22,239 bases of DNA. It comes from Treponema sp. UBA3649. Its GTDB lineage: Bacteria > Spirochaetota > Spirochaetia > Treponematales > Treponemataceae. This document shows, piece after piece, positions 1 to 6,851 of the stretch. A program made the translations under genes and the position numbers. Location: NCBI GenBank assembly GCA_002373325.1, contig DFKI01000109.1, forward strand, positions 1-22,239, in the 5' to 3' direction. The notes under the pieces are model-generated. The model was given only the letters and a program-made list of their open reading frames with translations, made no database searches and was not told the origin of the DNA. Position 1 is the first letter of the stretch. Each line of letters opens with the position of its first letter.

Positions 1-2
1 TC

Positions 3-782
3 TGCAAGATTATGGAAAGCGAGCCAGAGTTGTGCCGACGGATTCTCGAAATGCTTCTCAACATTGAGATTGAGAAACTGGAGCCGGTACAGGCCGAGCG
101 CACAATGCTTGAGACGATGGAATCAAAGACCGTCCGCTTTGACGTGTATGCAAAGGACAAGTCGCGGGTGTTCGACATTGAAATTCAGACCACATTGAGC
201 ACGAACCTTCCCAAAAGAGCAAGGTACTACCAGAGCGTGATAGACATGGATTCCCTTTCGCAAGGTGAGAATTACAACAAGCTGAAGGACTCCTATGTGA
301 TTTTCCTTTGCCTGGACTCTCCGTTCAAAGAGAAGCGTCCTGTATACTTCTTTGAAAACATCTGCCGTGATGACAGTGAGATAAAATTGAACGACAGGGC
401 TTACAAGGTCTTTTTTAATGCGTCGGAATATGCTAAAATGGAAGGGAGCGAAGAAAAAAGCTTTTTCAAATTCCTTTCCGGCCTCAAAGCTGAAAGCGAG
501 CTTACGAAATCGATAGAGGAAAAAGTTTCCTTCGCTAAAAAAGACATGATTTGGAGGAAACAATATATGACGTGGCAGCAGACTATTGATGAGGAAAAAG
601 AGATTGCTTTTGAGGAGGGACGTGTTGATGGAAAACTTGAAAAAGCCCTTGAGGACGCTGAAAATTTCCTTAGAGAAAATATAAATCCAGAGATTGTTGC
701 TCGCTGTACAGGACTTCCTTTGGAAAAAGTTCTTGTGATTTCGGAAAAACTTCAGGCGGAAACCGTTTCCAGCTTGACATAA
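3..782 (+). CDS. Rpn/PD-(D/E)XK nuclease family transposase-like protein, 5' end cut by window
   Basis: Member of the Rpn family (recombination-promoting nuclease, 'PD-(D/E)XK nuclease family transposase'). These are often multicopy in Treponema and Firmicutes genomes and are thought to nick or cut DNA during recA-independent recombination. The frame is open to the window edge, and the codons before the first ATG (position 12) read C-K-I, giving the family's FxxxKIM-type start region, so the real start lies upstream. Visible signatures are VRFDVYAKD followed by FDIEIQT, the D...ExQ nuclease core, and the RARYYQS segment with the following IFLCLD strand. The C-terminal third is charged and helical, which is typical. 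About 260 residues are seen of a usual 280-310. The gene has no obvious partner; a small hairpin lies just downstream. Family assignment is firm, activity is inferred. Confidence 0.85.
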   Translation, partial: CKIMESEPELCRRILEMLLNIEIEKLEPVQAERTMLETMESKTVRFDVYAKDKSRVFDIEIQTTLSTNLPKRARYYQSVIDMDSLSQGENYNKLKDSYVIFLCLDSPFKEKRPVYFFENICRDDSEIKLNDRAYKVFFNASEYAKMEGSEEKSFFKFLSGLKAESELTKSIEEKVSFAKKDMIWRKQYMTWQQTIDEEKEIAFEEGRVDGKLEKALEDAENFLRENINPEIVARCTGLPLEKVLVISEKLQAETVSSLT

Positions 783-801
783 GGACAAACATCATTTTTA
801 A

Positions 802-819
802 ATGGACTCCGTTGTCCAT
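802..819. other. Small inverted repeat after the transposase-like gene
   Basis: ATGGAC and GTCCAT form a perfect 6-bp stem around a six-base loop. There is no T-run after it, so it is not a convincing intrinsic terminator. It could be a weak structure at the end of the upstream transcript or a chance palindrome. Confidence 0.3.
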
Positions 820-833
820 GTGCGAATCCGCTC

Positions 834-861
834 TTGAATAAGATGGAAAATATGCTATAAT
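834..861 (+). promoter_or_regulatory. Sigma-70-type promoter for the 886-4309 operon
   Basis: A TTGAAT -35 box (834-839) and a perfect TATAAT -10 box (856-861) are separated by 16 bases. TG sits one base before the -10 box (extended -10). Transcription would start near 868, about 18 bases before the preferred ATG at 886. This short leader is part of the reason for choosing 886 and not the in-frame ATG at 874. Confidence 0.7.
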
Positions 862-885
862 AGAGCGTGGAATATGGGTGACGTT

Positions 886-2007
886 ATGGAAGAAACTTTA
901 AAGGACGGAGAAAAATCCGCCCGGATTGAAAATGAATATATCCCGGTAAGCATCGAGTCTTTTTTTGACAAGGAAAAGATTGAGAGCGACCTTGCGAACG
1001 AAAATCTTGGAATCACCGTGCTCACATCGTATCAGGAGCAGCTGGTGGTTGAGCTCAGGGAGGCTCTTCAGGCACATGCACCGGACAGGATTGAGCTTCT
1101 TGAGGACAGACTCAGTGACATGAAGGAACTTGCCACAGCCATTGCCCACTTTCCTTCCCTTTTGCAGAGGACAAATCTGACGAATTCGGTTCGGACTCCA
1201 GAGGCCCTTGTGGAAAGCATCATCTCATATCAGGAGGACGGAGACACCTTGCTTCACATGCCGTCAAAGGCCATTTTGGGCAAGGGATTTTTGGTTACGA
1301 AGATCCATTCGTTCTACTCCATGTCGCGTCTGGCCAAAAACTTCGCGGGGATGGACGACAAGCAGGTGAAACGCTATTCTGATGAGGCGGTGAGCATGAT
1401 GTTCACTCTCATGGCGGAGGATGTTTATCTGAACTTGATGAAGGACAAGACCCTCTCCATGTCCATGCGCCGTCAGCTTGCCAACTCACTGATTATACTT
1501 TGGGAGCACCGTTCGGACCAGAACATCTACGACATCGCACCTGTTTTACAGTCGGTTTGGTCAGCACGCCGTACTTTGGCTCCAGCTTTCGGCACCATGA
1601 TGGGAACGAGCGAGCTTCTTTTGGTGAGCATACAGATGGACGCACAATGGTCGCAGTTTATAAAGCAGCGTTTGGGGGACAATGAGGTTTCTCAGGCAAT
1701 GGAGGAATTCCTTTTCGGACTTTCCTACGAACAGATTATGCGTCTACGTGCCATATTGAGGGAGCAGGGCGTAAAGGCAATCGGTCGTGACGAGGTTTCC
1801 GCGTATCTGGGTGAAAGGGTCAAAACCGACGTAAGCCTTGACTACAGGGATTTTTATCTTCTATATACTGTGCGCCGTGACAATGCGAGGGCAAGGCAGA
1901 GACTGCATCTTCCGGGACCGACTAAGACACTTGAGGACTTCTTCATCCGCTTTGTGATGGAAAAGAACGAGGAAAAGCAGCAGAACGATTCGGTTGCCCG
2001 TGCCTAG
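886..2007 (+). CDS. Conserved hypothetical protein, helical, first gene of flagellar-linked operon
   Basis: A 373-residue soluble protein with no signal peptide or membrane segment. It is mostly alpha-helical by composition: the first 100 residues are acidic and helix-rich, the middle has conserved-looking blocks such as KGFLVTKIHSFYSMSR, and the C-terminus is basic. I recognise no catalytic motif and do not assign a function. It starts an operon whose later members are FliK-like and FlhB-like, with eight bases to the next gene, so a role linked to flagellar assembly or cell structure is possible but not shown. The start was chosen at ATG 886, preceded by GGGTGA; an in-frame ATG at 874 would add four residues but sits only about six bases after the predicted transcription start. 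Confidence 0.7.
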   Translation: MEETLKDGEKSARIENEYIPVSIESFFDKEKIESDLANENLGITVLTSYQEQLVVELREALQAHAPDRIELLEDRLSDMKELATAIAHFPSLLQRTNLTNSVRTPEALVESIISYQEDGDTLLHMPSKAILGKGFLVTKIHSFYSMSRLAKNFAGMDDKQVKRYSDEAVSMMFTLMAEDVYLNLMKDKTLSMSMRRQLANSLIILWEHRSDQNIYDIAPVLQSVWSARRTLAPAFGTMMGTSELLLVSIQMDAQWSQFIKQRLGDNEVSQAMEEFLFGLSYEQIMRLRAILREQGVKAIGRDEVSAYLGERVKTDVSLDYRDFYLLYTVRRDNARARQRLHLPGPTKTLEDFFIRFVMEKNEEKQQNDSVARA

Positions 2008-2015
2008 GGGGTGAC

Positions 2016-3137
2016 ATGCCTGATTACATTTTGAGTCTTTCAAATCCGGGGGCGACAAAGGTGCAGGAATCCCTCCAAACTCAGGAAATGAGATTGAGCG
2101 ACGGTGACAGGATTTTTGTCCGGGTGCTTGACAAGGAAGGATACTCCCAGGGAATGAACCGGTACACTGTTTTTGCAGGCGGCGTAAGATTTTCTGTCGG
2201 CAGCAGGGATTCAATCCACATAGGAGACAACTTCCATGCTCTAGTCCACATAGGAAAAGATGGCGGCGTGGAGCTTGAGAGACTTGCTGCGGCATTGAAT
2301 GTTGAGAGCAATGTTGAGTTTAATGAAACGCTCACCCGGTCTGATTTTTTGAACAATCTCCTTTTTTCCATGGGTCTTCCGCGTGATGACATCTCTTTGC
2401 GGGTCCTCCTTTTCATGTTTCAGAGCGGCATAAGGCTTGACTCATCCCTTGTTTCGAGGGCAAGGACAATCGGACTTCGCTTTCCGGGAAGGGAGAAAAT
2501 CGCATCCGAGGCGGCGGCAATCCTGATTGAGAACGGAATTGAGCCTGGCGATGAGAAAATCCGGGAGATTCTTTCCCTTGTGCTTTCAGATTATGAAAAT
2601 CCGGGGTCTGACGGCAGACAAAAAAAGGGCGGAAATCAGCTCGGGGATGAAAACTGCGGTCAAAAGGACGAAAAATCAGAGGACGGCAATTTTTTGCGAA
2701 GGATTTATAAAACTCATGAGCCGGACAAGGCGGGACTTTTGACTTATTTAAATCAGGTGGCGAAGGACAGAAAGCACTGGATTTTTCTTCCTTATGAGTG
2801 GGATTCTCCATCCGGGGCGGCGGACGGCATGATAAGGCTTCTTTTGGACCTGGATTCGCGGAGGACAGAAAAAATACAAATAAATTGCAAAATAAACTCG
2901 ACAAAATTTTTTTTTGTGATATACTATAATACAAGCAGTGAGATGGAAGTACGGTTCTTTACATTACCGCCGTTGTTGCCTTCAAAGATTAAGTCTGAAG
3001 AACTTCGGCTTGGAGGATTCCTTGGTTCCGGCATGAACGGAGGAAAGCCTGTGACTGTAACCTATTCCGACTCTGCTTGCTCAGACGGTCTTTGCGTGGT
3101 GGATGAGATGCCGACATTCGTTGAGGCGCGGGGCTGA
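2016..3137 (+). CDS. FliK-like / YlqG-like protein upstream of FlhB homologue
   Basis: A 373-residue soluble protein. The last ~110 residues have the look of the FliK hook-length-control C-terminal fold: a P-x-E-W strand (IFLPYEWDS), then alternating hydrophobic strands (IQINCKI, FFFVIYY, MEVRFFTLP) and a final helix-strand. The middle (about residues 200-240) is a charged, low-complexity linker rich in K, D, E and G, which also fits FliK. Genes directly before a free-standing FlhB C-terminal domain are often FliK-like, as in Bacillus ylqG-ylqH, and that context supports the call. A ribosome site GGGGGTGA lies directly before ATG 2016. A T9 run (2907-2915) sits inside the reading frame. The fold call rests on pattern and context only. 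Confidence 0.6.
   Translation: MPDYILSLSNPGATKVQESLQTQEMRLSDGDRIFVRVLDKEGYSQGMNRYTVFAGGVRFSVGSRDSIHIGDNFHALVHIGKDGGVELERLAAALNVESNVEFNETLTRSDFLNNLLFSMGLPRDDISLRVLLFMFQSGIRLDSSLVSRARTIGLRFPGREKIASEAAAILIENGIEPGDEKIREILSLVLSDYENPGSDGRQKKGGNQLGDENCGQKDEKSEDGNFLRRIYKTHEPDKAGLLTYLNQVAKDRKHWIFLPYEWDSPSGAADGMIRLLLDLDSRRTEKIQINCKINSTKFFFVIYYNTSSEMEVRFFTLPPLLPSKIKSEELRLGGFLGSGMNGGKPVTVTYSDSACSDGLCVVDEMPTFVEARG
2925..2930 (+). promoter_or_regulatory. Possible internal -10 box before the FlhB-like gene
   Basis: A perfect TATAAT lies inside the FliK-like gene right after a T9 tract. No good -35 box is found at 16-18 bases; the nearest, TCGACA at 2898-2903, is 21 bases away. It could be a weak internal promoter or only an AT-rich stretch. 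Confidence 0.25.
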
Positions 3138-3200
3138 TTTATTTGAATCCCTGGGAAATGCTGGAAATCTTTTTCGGGGTTCCATAAAAAAAGTGATAAG

Positions 3201-3473
3201 ATGACAGATATTAAAAAGTTGGCTGCAGTCGCCTTGAGATATCCTGAAAATGCAGTGGCTCCGATAATAGCCGCGAAAGAGCACGGAAATCTGGCACGAC
3301 GCATGATAGAGATAGCCGAAGAGAACGATATTCCCGTTGTGGAAAACGATATACTTGAGAATGTCCTCTCCGTACAGGATGTGGGTCAGTGCATCCCAGA
3401 GGAAACCTGGTTTGCGGTGGCCGGAATATTTGCATTTATCGCGAGATTGGAGGGTGAGAATGCCGTTAAGTAG
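3201..3473 (+). CDS. FlhB C-terminal domain-like protein (FlhX/YlqH type)
   Basis: A 90-residue stand-alone homologue of the cytoplasmic C-terminal domain of the flagellar export switch protein FlhB (FlhB/EscU/YscU family). The match is seen in AVALRYPENA, IAAKEHG.LARR, IAEENDIPVVEN and VGQCIPEETWFAVA, the usual conserved blocks. The N-terminal membrane part and the autocleaving NPTH loop are absent, as expected for this short class. Such proteins can partly replace the FlhB C-terminus or act in substrate switching; the exact role in spirochaetes is not settled. It follows a FliK-like gene by 63 bases and overlaps the next gene by 14 bases, indicating translational coupling. Family assignment is firm. 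Confidence 0.9.
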   Translation: MTDIKKLAAVALRYPENAVAPIIAAKEHGNLARRMIEIAEENDIPVVENDILENVLSVQDVGQCIPEETWFAVAGIFAFIARLEGENAVK

Positions 3474-3741
3474 ATTGAAATGCGATGAAATCAAGGAGGG
3501 GGTCGTTTTTTCCGCTCCCGTTTTCTTTGACGACGGTGTGAATATGTTTTTGGCAGCACGACAGCCAGCGAAACGATATCATGTGGCGGCTCTTGTACGC
3601 TGGGAAGTTCCCTTTCTGGTGACGGCGGGGCACAAAATTGATGCGTCCGCTTCCATTTCCTCAAATCAGTCCGCTTTCGAGGAGGAGGAGATTCCCCTTG
3701 AGGAATTTGATGATGCGGAAGAGACCCTGGAGGAAATCTGA
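3460..3741 (+). CDS. Small acidic hypothetical protein between FlhB-like gene and yraN
   Basis: A 93-residue protein starting at ATG 3460 with the ribosome site GAGGGTGAG, inside the end of the FlhB-like gene (14-base overlap). The N-terminal ~65 residues look like a small beta-rich domain (VVFSAPVFFDDG, VAALVRWEVPFLVTAG), and the last ~25 residues are a strongly acidic tail of E and D. No known catalytic motif is visible. The overlap implies coupled translation with the FlhB-like protein. Function unknown. Confidence 0.75.
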   Translation: MPLSRLKCDEIKEGVVFSAPVFFDDGVNMFLAARQPAKRYHVAALVRWEVPFLVTAGHKIDASASISSNQSAFEEEEIPLEEFDDAEETLEEI

Positions 3742-3757
3742 CGGAGAGGCGAAAAAA

Positions 3758-4127
3758 TTGTCCTGCCGGGGAAAGCACGTACATAAAGGGAAAAAAAGGT
3801 GAGGACAGGGCTGCAAGTTTCCTTGAGTCACAGGGATATTCCATAGTCACGCGGAATTTCAGAATCCGGGGCGGGGAAGTGGACATAATCGCGGAAAAAG
3901 GTGAGACACTGGTTTTCTGCGAGGTAAAATATCTTCCTCACGGGGATGTGGAGACCCTTGCACACGAGCTGAGTCTTTCCAAGCAGCAAAAGATAATCAA
4001 AACCGCTAAATGTTATCTCGAAAAATATCGACAATATAGTAGCAGGATAATAAGATTTGATGTCCTTGCGATCGATGTTCCGGGACTGGAGCCGGTGCAC
4101 CACATTGCGAACGCTTTTTCGGAGTAA
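3758..4127 (+). CDS. yraN: YraN family (UPF0102) endonuclease-like protein; apparent frameshift near start
   Basis: YraN-family protein with a nuclease-like fold of the Holliday-junction-resolvase/PD-(D/E)XK type and poorly known cell function. The body shows the family pattern: KKGEDRAASFLESQGY, RNFRIRGGEVDIIA with the G-E-V-D acid, FCEVKYL with the E-V-K acid and lysine, then the SKQQKI helix. The reading frame of the body has no ATG, GTG or TTG between its last upstream stop (3711) and the conserved region. A TTG at 3758 has an excellent ribosome site (GGAGAGG, 3743-3749) but lies in another frame; the two join if the A7 run at 3791-3797 is read as A6. So this is a sequencing indel, slippage, or a broken gene. 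A GTG at 3879 is possible but would cut off the domain's N-terminus. Confidence 0.75.
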
Positions 4128-4129
4128 AT

Positions 4130-4309
4130 ATGCCGGTTTCAAAGAATTCATCATGTTCAAAACAACTCTCGCCCAGGCTGAAGGAGCTGCAGGTGAAAAT
4201 CCATGACGAAAAATACATTGAATATGCGGTGGAGCGGATTGCGCTGGTTGTGAGCCGCCGAATCGTGGAAAAATATACTTCGGGTCGGACCCCGGAGAAA
4301 ACCTACTGA
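4130..4309 (+). CDS. 59-residue hypothetical protein
   Basis: A short gene not separated from yraN: ATG 4130 comes two bases after the yraN stop, and its ribosome site GGAG lies in the last yraN codons. The product is basic and Ser/Lys-rich at the start, then one long amphipathic helix (about residues 18-48, with LKELQVKIHDEKYIEYAVE), then a short polar tail. It has no signal peptide or membrane segment. Function unknown. It ends two bases from the convergent dGTPase stop, so transcripts from the two strands are expected to meet here; no terminator hairpin is visible. Confidence 0.65.
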   Translation: MPVSKNSSCSKQLSPRLKELQVKIHDEKYIEYAVERIALVVSRRIVEKYTSGRTPEKTY

Positions 4310-4311
4310 GC

Positions 4312-5595
4312 TTACAGCGAGATGATTTCCTCAAATGTTTTGATTGCGAATCTGTCGGTCATGCCGCTGATGTATTCAATGACGCATTTCTCATATCCCT
4401 CGTTGCTTTCTATGTCGAAGATTTCCTTCGTGCGGTAGTGTCTCCTTTCTTTTTCAGCAGGATCGTATGCCGTGTATTTTATGAGCCAGTCGGTGAAAGT
4501 GCCGTTGAGCTCCCTTGCGAAATTCAGGCATGAGTGCATGGTCCGGTTCCTTGCGTAGACTGAGGTTTTCATCAGTGTGTCGTAGAGACATTCAAGAACC
4601 GTGCGCGCGTATTGCGAGAATTTTTCAAGCCGCCAGTTTTTGTAGATGAATGACGAGCAGAAAGTCTTGAGCTCCTTGAGAAAATTGAAATATCTTTCGC
4701 TGAAACAGAATCCCTTTTCGATTGAGCTGTTTTCGCACAGGTCCACAATGAGGTCGTTGATTAGGGTTGTCGTGTTCACGGCTCTTCCGCTTCTTTGTGC
4801 CGCGTCCTGTGTGCGCTCGTTTTTTCCGTTGAATCCCAGCGTGGACGAAACGATTTCCCGGAGCTCTCTTGTGCTTGTGTCATCCAGGATGTGATACGTG
4901 TTCGCGTCCTCAATGTCACGTCCCAGAAAGGCAATCTTGTCGCTGACTTTTACGACGCACCCTTCCCATGTGTATGGACTGAAAATCCCGGGCCGCCTGA
5001 TTTTGTAGAGGTCCATCGCCTCATTCCGGGGCTTTACTCCCTGCTCGTCAATCTCTCCGCAGTGGCAGATAAGTCCGTCCCTCACCGCGTAGGTCAAATC
5101 AAGGTTCTTTTCGTTTCCGTCGGGGTCAGCCAGGGTGTCAATGAAATCCGCGAAAAAAAGTGAATTCCTTTCGTGCCAAAATTTTCTTGGTGCGTTGTGT
5201 CCCTCATTCTGGCTCATGCTTATGCTCATCAGTGAGTTCAAAATATTTTCCCCGGTGTGTCCGAAGGGTGCGTGTCCTATGTCGTGTCCCAAAGCGATTG
5301 CCTCGGTAAGCTCCTGATTCAGTCCCAGATGCCTTGCGATTGTCCTGCTCACGCTTGCCACATGTCCCACGTGCTCTATCCTCGTGCAGATGTGATCGTT
5401 TTGCGGCGCGAAAAAAACCTGCGTCTTGTACTTGAGTCTTCTGTATGATTCCGAATGTAAAATGCGCGTATAGTCCCTTTCGAATTCAGAGCGGATTCCG
5501 TTGCCCCTCTCATAAAGCGAGTTTTCCCTTTTTATGCACTGTTCCCAATCCGGGTGATTTTCATCCATGCGGACGCTGACAAAAGAATCTTTCAT
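4312..5595 (-). CDS. dgt: Deoxyguanosinetriphosphate triphosphohydrolase (dGTPase)
   Basis: HD-superfamily dNTP triphosphohydrolase that converts dGTP (and often other dNTPs) to deoxynucleoside and triphosphate, adjusting nucleotide pools. The 427 residues show RRLKYKTQVF near residues 52-61, then EH at 74-75, HD at 104-105 in GHDIGHAPFGHTGE, and the late Asp 219 in KVSDKIAFLGRDIEDA. These are the four metal-binding positions of the family. Length fits the 400-450 residue class. The start was set at ATG 5595 because TTGGAGAA precedes it; the frame extends 14 codons further upstream without a better start. It faces the yraN operon tail to tail. Upstream, on the same strand, lies the end of the effector locus, with a 64-base gap and no clear promoter. 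Confidence 0.95.
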   Translation of the reverse strand: MKDSFVSVRMDENHPDWEQCIKRENSLYERGNGIRSEFERDYTRILHSESYRRLKYKTQVFFAPQNDHICTRIEHVGHVASVSRTIARHLGLNQELTEAIALGHDIGHAPFGHTGENILNSLMSISMSQNEGHNAPRKFWHERNSLFFADFIDTLADPDGNEKNLDLTYAVRDGLICHCGEIDEQGVKPRNEAMDLYKIRRPGIFSPYTWEGCVVKVSDKIAFLGRDIEDANTYHILDDTSTRELREIVSSTLGFNGKNERTQDAAQRSGRAVNTTTLINDLIVDLCENSSIEKGFCFSERYFNFLKELKTFCSSFIYKNWRLEKFSQYARTVLECLYDTLMKTSVYARNRTMHSCLNFARELNGTFTDWLIKYTAYDPAEKERRHYRTKEIFDIESNEGYEKCVIEYISGMTDRFAIKTFEEIISL

Positions 5596-5659
5596 AATTT
5601 CTCCAATAAGCCGCCGACTAAAGCTCTGCAATGACAATTGGCAGCATACATTATTTATA

Positions 5660-5896
5660 TCAATTTACGGGATTTTTTTCTACACTGATTTTTAGGACAT
5701 CTTTTTCAACATCGAAAATATTACCGTCTTTAGCAGCCTGTACCTTGAGCTTCTCGACCATCTGATTGTAATATGTCGGTTCATATTTCGGCTCTGTGTT
5801 GGTCGTTGTGGTTGGAACGTTTAGAGGAACATTTGAAGTTAGTGCCATCGCGTCGTTGGGAATTGGAAATGGGATTCTCTTTCTTTTGAATAACAT
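5660..5896 (-). pseudogene. Chimeric remnant: effector leader + linker + WG-lipoprotein tail
   Basis: A 78-codon open frame starting at ATG 5896 (ribosome site GTGAGG). It is a patchwork of three pieces found intact elsewhere in the locus. Residues 1-16 are the effector leader but stop before the Gly-Gly site. The next ~40 residues (TEPKYEPTYYNQMVEKLKV) match the linker of the 422-residue NlpC/P60-like effector. The last ~20 (NIFDVEKDVLK) match the extreme C-terminus of the WG-repeat lipoprotein that follows that effector. It therefore looks like an effector/lipoprotein gene pair collapsed by two deletions. With no cleavage site and no folded domain it is probably not functional. Confidence 0.8.
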
Positions 5897-5910
5897 TGCT
5901 TGCCTCACTT

Positions 5911-6093
5911 TTATACATTTCCGTCGCCGTCATATCTGTCAGCAAAATATTTGTATACAATACATCCAAGAATTAAACCAAGAATATAATATAGTTTATG
6001 GCCAAATATGTTTATTTTAAATATACCTTGAATCAGTAAACATATAAAAATATAGATGACCACAAAAATTCCACCAGCAAGTTTTGGATGCAT
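5911..6093 (-). CDS. Small two-helix membrane protein, copy 1 (candidate immunity protein)
   Basis: A 60-residue protein beginning MHPKLAGGIF and ending YFADRYDGDGNV, with two hydrophobic segments (about residues 8-27 and 33-50) joined by a short loop. It has two paralogues, at 9394-9576 and 9803-9985, sharing the start, end and helix layout. Each lies a few bases after a C-terminal end (...WFFGKE) of the hydrophobic effector type, and its ribosome site GGAAAGGAG is made from the last effector codons. Repeated pairing with one effector type, including damaged copies, suggests an inner-membrane immunity protein; this is inference. A membrane chaperone or lysis helper is an alternative. No family name is recognised. 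Confidence 0.75.
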   Translation of the reverse strand: MHPKLAGGIFVVIYIFICLLIQGIFKINIFGHKLYYILGLILGCIVYKYFADRYDGDGNV

Positions 6094-6097
6094 AATT

Positions 6098-6175
6098 TCA
6101 CTCCTTTCCGAAGAACCAGCTCAAGCCTTGCAGGAATGAGCCATTGACTACATACTTAGGATTCATACCAGAGTT
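6098..6175 (-). pseudogene. C-terminal scrap of GFIPxVG-type effector
   Basis: In the frame one step off the preceding truncated effector gene, the codons read NNSGMNPKYVV then LSWFFGKE and a stop (complement of 6098-6100). This is the same C-terminus as the 418-residue effector and the 9581-9800 orphan. It is what remains after a deletion joined residue ~218 of the upstream gene to this tail out of frame. It still supplies the ribosome site for the 6091-6093 start of the small membrane protein. Confidence 0.8.
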
Positions 6176-6822
6176 GTTGCTACAAATCCTGTAGTGAATG
6201 AAATCTTGGAAGCCCCCTTTGAGTACTTCGCTAACTTTGTAAACTTCACAGCATCATCGGCATAATCAATTATTTTGTCCGCAGTAACATTCGCTATTCC
6301 TGTATTCGTACTCACGTTTCCAAGCATCTCGGAAAGATTTCCCTTTCTGCTGCGCTTGTCCGCATACACAATTCCGTTCGTCGGGTCAACATAGTCAGGG
6401 TAGCCGTTATTATTAAAATCGAACGACACAGCACTGTTTGTTGTTGCAGCTGGTGAACTTGAAGTGATTCTTGGAACGGATGTACCGCTTGAATTGAATG
6501 AAAAGTTAGAAGCAGGAGCACTGCCTGGAGAGTTTGAACTCACATCAGAACCAGGTAAACAGCTTGTTTCAGAAACCACAGTTGTCTCAACTGAGTCTAC
6601 TCCGTTGCCCAGCTGATTTTGTGCCCACGCGATGTCGCTTTTTGTCAGGGTATGGGTGGAGCCGTCCTTTCTCGTAACAGTGTCCCCCACCTGTGCTTTT
6701 GCCTGAGCCTCCAAGCTGTTTTCAATCTCCGCTCCTCCGTTCACAAAAATCATCTCTGCGTCCGTAAGTTCCCTCGCGTCGCTGGGAATTGGGAATGGGG
6801 TTCTCTTTCTTTTGAATAACAT
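6163..6822 (-). pseudogene. Truncated double-glycine-leader effector (paralogue of the 418-residue effector)
   Basis: A 219-codon frame from ATG 6822 (ribosome site AGTGAGG). Residues 1-30 are the conserved leader ending NGG, followed by the GDTVTRKDGSTHTLTK module, a Ser/Thr/Asn-rich linker, an EF-hand-like loop (DFNNNGYPDYVD) and the GNLSEMLGNVSTNTGIANV block. Compared with the 418-residue paralogue (9990-11246) it lacks the ~48 residues after RSRK, a linker stretch containing the DQQFINEMMEK block, and the toxin-like C-terminus. It ends by frameshift at ...FVATTLV. The leader and export module could still be secreted, but the presumed active domain is gone. Confidence 0.8.
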
Positions 6823-6851
6823 TGGTTTACCTCACTTTTTCAATTCAGTAT

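Noticed and set aside
874..885. ATG 874 as start of the 373-residue protein
   Set aside because: It lies about six bases after the predicted transcription start and has no good ribosome site; ATG 886 follows GGGTGA.
3160..3189. Nine-codon open frame before the FlhB-like gene
   Set aside because: Too short, no clear ribosome site and no sign of a regulatory peptide.
4646..5448. Plus-strand open frames across the dGTPase gene
   Set aside because: Antisense shadows of a gene with clear HD motifs; no ribosome sites or recognisable products.
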